From NCBI RefSeq assembly GCF_000422385.1, contig NZ_AULR01000013.1:1-64000 (forward strand): a stretch of 64,000 nucleotides of DNA, read 5' to 3'. The notes below the pieces were generated by a model. That model did not search any database. It was given only the letters and a program-made list of their open reading frames with translations, and had not been told where the DNA came from. A program made the position numbers and the translations under genes. This DNA comes from Microbacterium indicum DSM 19969. GTDB taxonomy: Bacteria; Actinomycetota; Actinomycetes; Actinomycetales; Microbacteriaceae. This document shows positions 19,403 to 27,189 of the stretch, piece after piece. Position 1 is the first letter of the stretch. Every line of letters starts with the position of its first letter.

Positions 19403-19430
19403 GTGGAGGAAGGTGGGGGGCCAGGGGTGG
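19403..19430 (+). promoter_or_regulatory. Second GTGG repeat group on the opposite strand
   Basis: On the plus strand GTGG lies at 19403-19406 and 19413-19416 (10-bp phase) and again at 19427-19430 (14 bp on). It resembles a weaker MraZ-type site in reversed orientation about 75 bp upstream of the mraZ promoter. No gene starts rightwards from it. It could be chance in G-rich DNA. Confidence 0.3.
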
Positions 19431-19461
19431 AGGACGCGGCGTGTCGGTCCGAGACGCAGAA

Positions 19462-19487
19462 AAGCGCCGCCCCGAGGGGCGGCGCTT
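19462..19487 (-). terminator. Terminator of the DUF3040 gene
   Basis: Perfect 12-bp stem (AAGCGCCGCCCC with GGGGCGGCGCTT) with a tiny loop, followed on the minus strand by TTTTCT. It lies 20 bp past the DUF3040 stop and separates that gene from the mraZ promoter. Confidence 0.85.
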
Positions 19488-19507
19488 CCGAGAGAGGGTG
19501 CTGCGGG

Positions 19508-19897
19508 CTACTGGCCCTGCTGGCGGCGATCCCACCTGTCGTTCATGCGGTCCATGAAGGAGTCGTTCGACGGCGCCGAGGGGCGGGGCGAGCGCGGCTC
19601 GCCGCCCGAGCGCGGGGCCTGCGAGCCGCGGCCCGGCGCGAAGGCGATGATCGCGCCCGCGACCATCGCGGCGAATCCGACGACGCCCACGATCACGGCG
19701 ACGACGACCTGGAGACCCCAGAGCATGATCCCGGCGAGGACGCCGACGAGGCCCACGATGACGAGGAGCACCCCGACCAGCATGTTGCGGTAGCTGAATG
19801 AGCGAGGCGCGCCAGGGTGAACGACATCGGCGTCGTTGTGCATGAGCTGACGCTCCATCTCATCGAGAAGTCGTTGCTCTTGCTCGGAGAGTGGCAT
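19508..19897 (-). CDS. DUF3040 small membrane protein
   Basis: 129 aa. The N-terminus MPLSEQEQRLLDEMERQL is the hallmark of DUF3040, a family of small actinobacterial membrane proteins of unknown function. Two hydrophobic segments (about 38-62 and 64-90) are followed by a Pro/Arg/Ser-rich cytoplasmic tail ending DRWDRRQQGQ. AAGGGGG lies upstream of the ATG and a TAGAAT -10 candidate at 19932-19937. It sits between the dcw run and the polyprenyl synthetase, a position often seen in relatives. Confidence 0.85.
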   Translation of the reverse strand: MPLSEQEQRLLDEMERQLMHNDADVVHPGAPRSFSYRNMLVGVLLVIVGLVGVLAGIMLWGLQVVVAVIVGVVGFAAMVAGAIIAFAPGRGSQAPRSGGEPRSPRPSAPSNDSFMDRMNDRWDRRQQGQ

Positions 19898-19954
19898 CGG
19901 GATCCCCCTTGGGTGGGTAGAGACGCTTCCCATTCTAGGGCCGCCTGCGCCACC

Positions 19955-19960
19955 TAGGCT
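19955..19960 (+). promoter_or_regulatory. -10 hexamer TAGGCT, polyprenyl synthetase
   Basis: TAGGCT ends 6 bases before the GTG start at 19967 and no Shine-Dalgarno is visible, which fits leaderless transcription. Confidence 0.5.
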
Positions 19961-19966
19961 AGGTGC

Positions 19967-21070
19967 GTGCCGACCGCTCCCGAGATCATCACAGCCATCT
20001 CCCGGCGCCTGGAGAACTTCTCGGCCGAACGCGAGCGCGAGATCGCGGGCGACCCGATCTTCGCGGCCGACGCGCCGATCGATCCCGTCGCGCGCCTCCT
20101 CCTCGAGCGGGCGCGCGAGGCGCTCGCGGGAGGCAAGCGGCTGCGCGCGCGATTCGCGGCGCAGGGGTGGCGCGCCGCGACGGGCGGATCCGAGCTGCCG
20201 GCGCACGTCATCGACCTCGGCGCCGCCCTCGAGGTCTTCCAGGCGGCGGCCCTCGTGCACGACGACCTCGTCGACAACTCCGACACGCGCCGCGGGCGCC
20301 CCGCGACGCATCGGGCGTTCGAGGCCGCGCACCGCGAGGCGGGGTGGATCGGCGACGCGGCCGAGTTCGGCCGCTCGGCCGCGATCCTCCTGGGGGACCT
20401 CCTCCTCGGATGGAGCGACGACCTCCTCGAGACCGCGCTCCTCCGCACCCCCGGCACCGCCGCGGCGACGCGCGCCGACTACGCGCGCATGCGGCGCGAC
20501 GTGATCCTCGGACAGCTCCTCGACGTGGCCGAGGAGTCGTCGTGGCCGACGCTCCCCGACGCGACGCACGCCGAGCGCGCGCTGCGGATCGCGACGCTGA
20601 AGTCGGCGCGGTACAGCGTGCAGCAGCCGCTGATCCTCGGCGCGTCGATCGGCGGGGCCTCCCCCGCGCTCCGATCGACGCTCCTCGCGTTCGGCCACCC
20701 CGTCGGGCTCGCCTTCCAGCTGCGCGACGACGAGCTCGGCGTCTTCGGCGACCCCGAGATCACGGGGAAGCCGGCGGGCGACGACCTGCGCGAGGGGAAG
20801 CGCACCCTCCTGATCGCGTACGCCCGCGAGGGCATGGGATCCGACGACCGCGCCCGGATCGACGAGCGGCTCGGTGCGCCCGACCTCTCGGCGGGCGAGA
20901 TCGCCGCGATGCAGGACGCGATCCGGTCCTCCGGCGCGCTCGACCGCGTCGAGGAGGAGATCGCACGCTGCGCCGCCGAGGCCGCGCAGGCCCTCGACGC
21001 GGGAGACGCGGGGGCCGCCGACGCGGAGCTGCGCGTGCTCATCTCCGACGCCACGCGGCGCCGGGCGTAG
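19967..21070 (+). CDS. Trans-isoprenyl diphosphate synthase (IdsA/GGPP synthase-like)
   Basis: 367 aa. The first Asp-rich motif is HDDLVDNSDTRRGRPATH, the second LRDDELGVFGD; both bind Mg-diphosphate. Chain-lengthening of IPP to geranylgeranyl or longer diphosphate is expected; the residues before the first motif (FQAAALVHDD) do not settle product length for me. It is in the position of Rv2173 (idsA2) of M. tuberculosis relative to an Rv2175c-like gene and pknL. Start GTG 19967 appears leaderless. Product may feed carotenoid, menaquinone or bactoprenol synthesis. Confidence 0.92.
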   Translation: MPTAPEIITAISRRLENFSAEREREIAGDPIFAADAPIDPVARLLLERAREALAGGKRLRARFAAQGWRAATGGSELPAHVIDLGAALEVFQAAALVHDDLVDNSDTRRGRPATHRAFEAAHREAGWIGDAAEFGRSAAILLGDLLLGWSDDLLETALLRTPGTAAATRADYARMRRDVILGQLLDVAEESSWPTLPDATHAERALRIATLKSARYSVQQPLILGASIGGASPALRSTLLAFGHPVGLAFQLRDDELGVFGDPEITGKPAGDDLREGKRTLLIAYAREGMGSDDRARIDERLGAPDLSAGEIAAMQDAIRSSGALDRVEEEIARCAAEAAQALDAGDAGAADAELRVLISDATRRRA

Positions 21071-21073
21071 CCG

Positions 21074-21418
21074 CTACGCGAGCGTCTGCGCGACGCGACG
21101 CACCTCGGCCTTGCGGCCCGCGAGAAGCGACTCGATGGGGGCGTTGCCGAGCGACTCCTCGACGCGGAACAGCCAGTCGATGATCTCCTCGTCGGAGAAC
21201 CCGACGTCCTGGAGCACGATCACGGTGCCGCGGAGCGACGACAGGGGGCGCGAGCCGTCGAGGAACGCCGCCGGCATCTTCTGCACGCCGTCGCGTCTGA
21301 CCGCGATGAGCGCGCGCTCGTCGAGGAGCCGACGGACGCGGCTGATGGTCTCGCCGAGCCGCTCTGCGACGTCGGGAAGGGCCAGCCACTCGATCGATTC
21401 GGTCACGTCGTCGCTCAT
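21074..21418 (-). CDS. Rv2175c-like winged-helix DNA-binding protein
   Basis: 114 aa. The N-terminal winged helix (WLALPDVAERLGETISRVRR) and C-terminal helix bundle (VGFSDEEIIDWLFRVEESLG) match the Rv2175c family, a DNA-binding protein that in M. tuberculosis is phosphorylated by PknL on an N-terminal threonine. T6 in MSDDVTES could be the equivalent, by inference. pknL lies two genes away. The gene faces the synthase stop at 3 bp distance. A CAGAAT hexamer (21425-21430, minus) six bases before the ATG suggests a leaderless mRNA. Confidence 0.85.
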   Translation of the reverse strand: MSDDVTESIEWLALPDVAERLGETISRVRRLLDERALIAVRRDGVQKMPAAFLDGSRPLSSLRGTVIVLQDVGFSDEEIIDWLFRVEESLGNAPIESLLAGRKAEVRRVAQTLA

Positions 21419-21497
21419 CCCCCGATTCTGTCACGGCGGGGATCCGAACGCCCTCGGTTTTCACATGCGCAACACGCGCAACAGTGGATGACACCAA

Positions 21498-21526
21498 TTG
21501 ACAGCGTTATCCGTCCGTGACACTCT
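21498..21526 (+). promoter_or_regulatory. Promoter of the LysM gene
   Basis: A consensus -35 TTGACA (21498-21503), a 17-bp spacer and CACTCT (21521-21526) as -10. The mRNA would start near 21533, giving a leader of about 45 bases with a strong GGAGGGGG ribosome binding site. Confidence 0.65.
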
Positions 21527-21575
21527 GAGCCACGTCGATGTGTGTGATCGACACGATCCCGGAGGGGGAATCCGA

Positions 21576-22874
21576 GTGACCAAGACGACGCAGCCCACCG
21601 CTGTCCCGCGCGCAGCCGCCGTGCCCATCGCGATCTCGGGCGCCCTCGCGCTCACGCTGGGCGCGGCGCCGGCCTTCGCCGCCGACGACGCCCCGCGCGC
21701 GGCCGACGCGAAGCGCGCGGGCTCTCCCCTGCGGCTCGTCTCGGCGAGCGCCCCCGTGCAGCCCGCGACGGCCGAGGTCGAGACGGGGTACGCCTCGGGC
21801 GCGTCGGGATCCTCTCCGACCTACACGGTGCAGGAGGGCGACACCGCGACGGGCATCGCGATCCGCCAGGGCCTGCGCACCGTCGACCTCCTCTCCTGGA
21901 ACGGCCTGTCGTGGTCGAGCACCATCTACCCGGGCCAGGAGCTCACGCTCCGCGCGCCGGGATCCGGGTCCGCCGACGCGCAGCCCGCGTCGAGCGCAGG
22001 CGCCGCCTCCTCGGGCGCGACGGGATCCGCGACGAACCACACCGTGGCGGCCGGCGAGACCCTGTGGTCGATCAGCCAGAAGTACGGCACGACCGTCGCG
22101 GCCCTGACCTCGGCGAACGACCTCGGGGCGAACGCCCTGATCTTCCCGGGCCAGGAGCTCTCGCTCACGGCCTCGAGCGGGCACGCGGCGACCCCGGCCG
22201 CGGCCGTCGCGACCCCGGCCGCGTCGACGGGCTCCTCGTCGTCCTCCGGTTCCGTGACGGTCGCGGCGGGTGACACGCTCTGGGCGATCGCCGCCGCGCA
22301 CGACCTCTCGGTCGACGAGCTGCTCTCGATCAACTCCCTGAGCGCGTCGTCGATCATCTACCCGGGCCAGAGCCTCACGGTCGCGAAGCCGCAGGCCGCG
22401 CCCGCGTCGACGTCTTCGTCGGGTTCGAGCTCGTCGGGTTCGATCTACGACAGCTCGACCTACGACCTCTCGGCGAGCCTCAACGCGCCCCAGGCCGAGA
22501 ACGCGGCCCTGATCATCGGCGTCGGCCGATCGGTCGGCGCGTCCGACACCGCCATCGCGATCGCGCTCGCGACCGCGATGGTCGAGTCGGGCCTGCGCAA
22601 CCTCGACCACGGCGACCGCGACTCGGTCGGCCTGTTCCAGCAGCGCCCGAGCCAGGGATGGGGCGAGGCCGAGCAGCTCAACGACCGGGGGTACGCGACG
22701 CGCGTCTTCTTCCAGGGGTCGGACGACGGATCGGCCCGCGGCCTCTACGACATCTCGGGCTGGGACTCGATGTCCTTCGGCGAGGCGGCGCAGGCCGTGC
22801 AGATCTCGGCGTTCCCCGACCGCTACGACCGCTGGCGCTCCGCGGCGTACGGCTGGCTCGCCACCTACGGGTGA
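21576..22874 (+). CDS. Secreted triple-LysM protein with C-terminal lysozyme-like domain
   Basis: 432 aa. A signal peptide with cleavage after AFA (about residue 35) is followed by three LysM peptidoglycan-binding modules (about 83-125, 155-197, 227-269), each with a V..GDT(L).. start and a YPGQ(E/S)L end, joined by Ser/Ala/Gly linkers. The C-terminal part (about 304-432, with AMVESGLRNLDHGDRDSVGLFQQRP, shown here only in part as MVESGLRN) resembles the lysozyme-like fold of actinobacterial secreted hydrolases; E337 is the candidate catalytic acid. Start GTG 21576 has GGAGGGGG 7 bases upstream. It precedes pknL by 41 bp, so a wall-remodelling role near this kinase is likely. Confidence 0.85.
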   Translation: MTKTTQPTAVPRAAAVPIAISGALALTLGAAPAFAADDAPRAADAKRAGSPLRLVSASAPVQPATAEVETGYASGASGSSPTYTVQEGDTATGIAIRQGLRTVDLLSWNGLSWSSTIYPGQELTLRAPGSGSADAQPASSAGAASSGATGSATNHTVAAGETLWSISQKYGTTVAALTSANDLGANALIFPGQELSLTASSGHAATPAAAVATPAASTGSSSSSGSVTVAAGDTLWAIAAAHDLSVDELLSINSLSASSIIYPGQSLTVAKPQAAPASTSSSGSSSSGSIYDSSTYDLSASLNAPQAENAALIIGVGRSVGASDTAIAIALATAMVESGLRNLDHGDRDSVGLFQQRPSQGWGEAEQLNDRGYATRVFFQGSDDGSARGLYDISGWDSMSFGEAAQAVQISAFPDRYDRWRSAAYGWLATYG

Positions 22875-22903
22875 GCCTGCGGGTTCCTCAGACGAGGCTT
22901 CCC

Positions 22904-22909
22904 TAGAAT
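22904..22909 (+). promoter_or_regulatory. -10 hexamer TAGAAT, pknL
   Basis: TAGAAT ends 6 bases before the GTG start at 22916; no Shine-Dalgarno is visible. Leaderless expression is likely, independent of the LysM gene. Confidence 0.55.
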
Positions 22910-22915
22910 CGATCC

Positions 22916-24934
22916 GTGCCGACTCGATCTCCCGCCGACCCGCTCATCGGGCGGCTCGTCGACGGCCGGTACCGGGTTCGCGAGCGCGTCGCGCGCGGCG
23001 GCATGGCCACCGTGTACGTCGCGACGGACCTGCGCCTCGAGCGCCGCATCGCCCTGAAGGTGATGCACCACCACCTGAGCGATGACGAGCGGTTCCAGTC
23101 GCGCTTCATCCAGGAGGCGCGCGCGGCGGCCCGCCTGAGCGACCCCAACGTCGTGAGCGTCTTCGACCAGGGGCAGGACGACGACATCGCGTACCTTGTG
23201 ATGGAGTACCTGCCGGGGGTCACGCTGCGCGACCTCATCGCCGAGCACGGGCGCCTCACGACGGCGCAGACGATCACGATCATGCACGCCGTGCTCTCGG
23301 GTCTCGCCTCGGCGCACCGCGCGGGGTTCATCCACCGCGACGTCAAGCCCGAGAACGTGCTCCTCGCCGACGACGGGCGCATCAAGATCGGCGACTTCGG
23401 GCTCGCCCGCGCGACGTCGGCCAACACGGCGACGGGGCAGCAGCTCCTCGGCACGATCGCCTATCTCGCGCCCGAGCTCGTGACGCAGGGCTCCGCCGAC
23501 GCGCGCACCGACATCTACGCGCTCGGCATCATGCTGTACGAGATGCTCGCGGGCGAGCAGCCCTACCAGGGCGAGCAGCCCATGCAGATCGCGTATCAGC
23601 ACGCGACCGAGCAGGTGCCCCGCCCGAGCATCAAGAACCCCGGCGTTCCCGAGCCGCTCGACGAGCTCGTGCTCTGGTCGACCGAGCGCGAGCCCGACGA
23701 GCGGCCCGACGACGCGCAGGCGATGCTCGACAGGCTCGTCGAGATCGAGCACGAGCTCGGGATCCTCCCCCGCCCGCCGCGCGGCACGGGCCCGGGCGGC
23801 GTGCCCCACGACACGGGCGACCTCACGGGCGGCGAGACGAAGCTCCTCCCGCCGCAGGCCGCCCTCCTCCCCACGGGCGCGACGAGCGTTCTCGCTCCGA
23901 CCTCGCCCGTCGCCGACCTCGCCTCCCCCGCCGCGCTCGGCGGAGAGAACGCCGAGCGCCTCGCGCGCGCGACCCGGCGACGCAGCGCGCGCGGCTGGGT
24001 CGCGGCGATCATCGCGTTCGTCCTCGTCGTCGCGGCGGGCACGACGGGCTGGTGGTTCGGATCCGGCCCCGGCTCGATGGTCCTCATCCCCGCGTTCGCG
24101 GCGACGACCTCCTTCGACGACGCCTCGGCCGAGCTCGCCGGCCTCGACCTGCTCGCCGACCAGCGCAGCGCGTCGAGCCTCGACGTGCCGAGCGGGCAGC
24201 TGATCTCGACCGATCCGGGGTCGGGCGACCGGGTGTACCCGGGCGACACCGTGACCCTCACCTACTCGACCGGTCCGGCCGAGGTGACCCTCGACTCGAT
24301 GCGCGGCATGACGGCCGACGACGTCGAGGCGTACGCGACCGACGCCGTGCTCGAGGTCGCGGGCGACCCGGCGCAGCGCTTCGACGCGAGCGACGCCGGG
24401 ACCGTCATCGGGATCTCGGTGACCTCGCGCGACGGCGGCGACCCCTATGCCTGCTTCGACGGCTGCACGGCGCACCAGGGCGACACGCTCTCGATGACGC
24501 TCTCGGCCGGCCCGGTCCCCGACGTGCAGAACGTGTCGATCGACGAGGCGCGCACCCGCCTCACGGACGCGGGCCTCCAGGTCGCCGACGAGACCCAGCA
24601 GCAGTACGACGAGACGATCGGCGCGGGGTTCGCGATCGGCCTGTCCGGCGTCACCGCCGACACGGTCCTCTCTCCCGGCGACTCCGTCACCCTCATCGAG
24701 TCGCTGGGGCCGCAGCCCGTCGCCGTCCCCGACGTCGTCGGCATGACCCGCGACGACGCCGTCGCGACGCTCGAGGGCCTCGGCTTCGACGTCAGCTACT
24801 CGGGCCTGCTCAACGCGCTCCCCGGCGCGTGGGTCGTCGTCTCGTCGACCGATCCGGCCGCCGCCGAGATGCGGGTCCCCGCGCAGACGACCGTGACCCT
24901 CAGCCTCACGCTGTCGGGCCCGATCAGCGGCTGA
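22916..24934 (+). CDS. pknL: PknL-like Ser/Thr kinase with PASTA repeats
   Basis: 672 aa receptor kinase. The kinase domain has the glycine loop VARGGMATVY (25-34), K48, catalytic HRDVKPEN (140-147) and DFG (160-162). An acidic/Pro-rich juxtamembrane region leads to one transmembrane helix (about 361-383), then about four extracellular PASTA repeats, the last ones starting PDVQNVSIDEAR and VPDVVGMTRDDA. PASTA repeats sense peptidoglycan fragments or lipid II in related kinases. The neighbouring Rv2175c-like protein is the expected substrate. One PASTA repeat contains a Cys pair (YACFDGCTA) that may form a disulphide. Confidence 0.93.
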   Translation: MPTRSPADPLIGRLVDGRYRVRERVARGGMATVYVATDLRLERRIALKVMHHHLSDDERFQSRFIQEARAAARLSDPNVVSVFDQGQDDDIAYLVMEYLPGVTLRDLIAEHGRLTTAQTITIMHAVLSGLASAHRAGFIHRDVKPENVLLADDGRIKIGDFGLARATSANTATGQQLLGTIAYLAPELVTQGSADARTDIYALGIMLYEMLAGEQPYQGEQPMQIAYQHATEQVPRPSIKNPGVPEPLDELVLWSTEREPDERPDDAQAMLDRLVEIEHELGILPRPPRGTGPGGVPHDTGDLTGGETKLLPPQAALLPTGATSVLAPTSPVADLASPAALGGENAERLARATRRRSARGWVAAIIAFVLVVAAGTTGWWFGSGPGSMVLIPAFAATTSFDDASAELAGLDLLADQRSASSLDVPSGQLISTDPGSGDRVYPGDTVTLTYSTGPAEVTLDSMRGMTADDVEAYATDAVLEVAGDPAQRFDASDAGTVIGISVTSRDGGDPYACFDGCTAHQGDTLSMTLSAGPVPDVQNVSIDEARTRLTDAGLQVADETQQQYDETIGAGFAIGLSGVTADTVLSPGDSVTLIESLGPQPVAVPDVVGMTRDDAVATLEGLGFDVSYSGLLNALPGAWVVVSSTDPAAAEMRVPAQTTVTLSLTLSGPISG

Positions 24935-24949
24935 CGCCCGCCGCGCGCG

Positions 24950-24985
24950 AAGGGGGCGCAGGATCCGCGGATCCTGCGCCCCCTT
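24950..24985. terminator. Bidirectional terminator between pknL and DAHP synthase
   Basis: A perfect 17-bp stem, AAGGGGGCGCAGGATCC against its complement, with a 2-base GC between the two GGATCC sequences. It serves both converging genes. Confidence 0.9.
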
Positions 24986-24994
24986 CCGTTCGCG

Positions 24995-26320
24995 TCAGCG
25001 GTTCTCGAGCTCCGCCGCGACGAGGAACGCCAGCTCGAGCGACTGCATGTGGTTGAGGCGCGGGTCGACGAGCGACTCGTAGCGCGTCGCGAGCGCCTCC
25101 TCGTCGATCTCGTCGGATCCGCCGAGGCACTCGGTCACGTCGTCGCCCGTGAGCTCGACGTGCACGCCGCCCGGGATCGTGCCGACGGCGCGGTGCGCCT
25201 CGAAGAAGCCGCGCACCTCGTCGATGATGTCGTCGAAGCGGCGCGTCTTGTAGCCATTGGGCGTCGTGATGCCGTTGCCGTGCATGGGATCGGTGACCCA
25301 CAGGGGCTGCGCGCCCGCGTCCTTCACGGCCTCGAGGAGCGGCGGGAGGGCCTCACGGATCCGCCCGGCGCCCATGCGCGTGATGAAGGTCAGGCGCCCG
25401 GGCTCGCGCTCGGGGTCGAGCTTGTCGATGAGGGCGAGCGCCGTCTCGGGCGACGTCGTCGGGCCGAGCTTGACCCCGATGGGGTTGCGGATCTTCGAGA
25501 AGTAGTCGACGTGCGCGCCGTCGAGCTCGCGCGTGCGCTCGCCGATCCAGAGGAAGTGCGCCGAGGTGTTGTACACCTCGCCCGTGCGCGAGTCGACGCG
25601 CGTCAGGGGGCGCTCGTAGTCCATGAGGAGGCCCTCGTGGCCCGCGAAGAAGTCGACGCGCTTGAGCTCGTCGAAGTCGGCGCCCGCCGCGTCCATGAAC
25701 TTGACGGCGCGGTCGATCTCGGACGCCATCTGGTCGTAGCGCTTGTACGCCGGGTTCTCGGCGAAGCCCTTGTTCCACGAGTGCACCTGGCGGAGGTCGG
25801 CGAAGCCGCCCTGCGTGAAGGCGCGCATGAGGTTCAGCGTGCTCGCCGACGTGTGGTACGCCCGGAGCAGGCGGTTCGGGTCGGCCGTGCGCGACGCCTC
25901 GGTGAAGTCGAAGCCGTTCACGATCTCGCCGCGGAAGGCCGGGAGAGTGACGTCGCCGCGCGTCTCGTCGTCCTTCGAGCGGGGCTTCGCGAACTGGCCC
26001 GCCATGCGGCCCATCTTGATGATCGGCATCGAGGCGCCGTAGGTCAGCACGACCGCCATCTGGAGGATGGTCTTGATCCGGTTGCGGATGTTGTCGGCCG
26101 TCGCGCCCGCGAAGGTCTCGGCGCAGTCGCCGCCCTGCAGGAGGAAGGCCTTGCCCGCGGCCGCCTGCCCGAGGCGATAGCGCATGTCGTCGACCTCACC
26201 CGCGAAGACGAGCGGCGGCAGCGCCGCCAGCTCCTTCGTCGCCAGCTCGAGCGCCGCCTGGTCGGGCCACGCCGGCTGCTGCTTGATGGGGAGTTCGCGC
26301 CACGCGTCGAGGTGCTGCAT
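24995..26320 (-). CDS. aroG: Class II 3-deoxy-D-arabino-heptulosonate 7-phosphate synthase
   Basis: 441 aa, typical of plant-like (type II) DAHP synthases. They condense phosphoenolpyruvate and erythrose 4-phosphate as the first step of the shikimate pathway. Motifs include LQGGDCAETF (metal-binding Cys), KMGRMAGQFAKPRS, the HEGLLMDYE stretch, and WVTDPMHGNGITTPNGYKTR near the C-terminal side. M. tuberculosis AroG (Rv2178c) lies in the same neighbourhood of pknL. Start ATG 26320 is preceded by TAGTGT six bases away. Confidence 0.95.
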   Translation of the reverse strand: MQHLDAWRELPIKQQPAWPDQAALELATKELAALPPLVFAGEVDDMRYRLGQAAAGKAFLLQGGDCAETFAGATADNIRNRIKTILQMAVVLTYGASMPIIKMGRMAGQFAKPRSKDDETRGDVTLPAFRGEIVNGFDFTEASRTADPNRLLRAYHTSASTLNLMRAFTQGGFADLRQVHSWNKGFAENPAYKRYDQMASEIDRAVKFMDAAGADFDELKRVDFFAGHEGLLMDYERPLTRVDSRTGEVYNTSAHFLWIGERTRELDGAHVDYFSKIRNPIGVKLGPTTSPETALALIDKLDPEREPGRLTFITRMGAGRIREALPPLLEAVKDAGAQPLWVTDPMHGNGITTPNGYKTRRFDDIIDEVRGFFEAHRAVGTIPGGVHVELTGDDVTECLGGSDEIDEEALATRYESLVDPRLNHMQSLELAFLVAAELENR

Positions 26321-26326
26321 GCCTCA

Positions 26327-26332
26327 ACACTA
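26327..26332 (-). promoter_or_regulatory. -10 hexamer TAGTGT, DAHP synthase
   Basis: Minus-strand TAGTGT six bases before the ATG at 26320, no Shine-Dalgarno; leaderless promoter candidate. Confidence 0.5.
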
Positions 26333-26361
26333 GTGGAGCCGGGGCGCCCCGATCCGCGCCG

Positions 26362-27048
26362 TCACGCGTCGACGCGCGGGGCGTCGCGGTACTTCGACGC
26401 GTAGTCGTCGAGGTACTCCTGGGCGCCGAGCTGCTGCAGCGCGACCATGATCTCGTCGGTCACGGCGCGCAGCACGAAGCGGTCGGATTCGAGCCCCGCG
26501 TACCGCGAGAAGTCGAGCGGCTCGCCGAGCACGACGCCGACCCGCATGATGCGGGGAAGCGAGGCGCCGATCGGCAGCATCTTCTCGGTGTCGACCATCA
26601 CGACGGGGATCACGGGGACCTTCGCCTCGAGCGCCATGCGGGCGATGCCCGTGCGCCCCTTGTACAGCCGCCCGTCGGGGCTGCGCGTGCCCTCGGGATA
26701 GATCCCGAGCAGGTCGCCGCGCCCGATCACCTGCAGGCCCGTGTTGAGGGCGGCCTCCGACGCCGACCCGCCGGAGCGGTCGATCGGGATCATGCCCGTG
26801 CCCTTCATGAACCACTTCGTGGCCCACCCCTTGAGGCCGCGGCCCGTGAAGTACTCGTTCTTCGCGAGGAACTTCATGGGTCGGTCGATCATGAGCGGCA
26901 GGAAGACCGAGTCGATCACCGACATGTGGTTGCTCGCGAGGATCGCGGCGCCGCTCTTCGGGAGGTTCTCGGCGCCCGTGATCCAGGGGCGGAAGATCGC
27001 CTTCGCGATGGGGCCGACGACGATGTACTTGAGGATCCAGTAGAACAC
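26362..27048 (-). CDS. 1-acyl-glycerol-3-phosphate acyltransferase-like protein
   Basis: 228 aa PlsC-type acyltransferase. The catalytic NHMSVID (HX4D) motif is near residues 40-46, the acceptor-binding YPEGTRSPDG near 117-126. An N-terminal hydrophobic stretch suggests membrane attachment. By family it acylates lysophosphatidate, or a mannosyl lipid in mycobacterial Rv2182c. Start GTG 27048 has GGAG eight bases upstream. It is 41 bp upstream of the DAHP synthase on the same strand but that gene has its own promoter. Confidence 0.88.
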   Translation of the reverse strand: MFYWILKYIVVGPIAKAIFRPWITGAENLPKSGAAILASNHMSVIDSVFLPLMIDRPMKFLAKNEYFTGRGLKGWATKWFMKGTGMIPIDRSGGSASEAALNTGLQVIGRGDLLGIYPEGTRSPDGRLYKGRTGIARMALEAKVPVIPVVMVDTEKMLPIGASLPRIMRVGVVLGEPLDFSRYAGLESDRFVLRAVTDEIMVALQQLGAQEYLDDYASKYRDAPRVDA

Positions 27049-27189
27049 CGGGCGGCTCCAGACGTCGGGGACGCATGGGAGTCTAACGCGCGGGTCGCGG
27101 CGTCACGGCGCACCCGGACCGGGGAATAGACTGGCCCGAACATGCGAGCGGCGGCCCCGCCCGCGACATCCGGTGACAAAGGAGCTGCC

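Noticed and set aside
21527..21575. Riboswitch in the LysM gene leader, as seen before some wall-hydrolase genes
   Set aside because: From the predicted promoter the leader is only about 45 bases, too short for a ydaO-type riboswitch.
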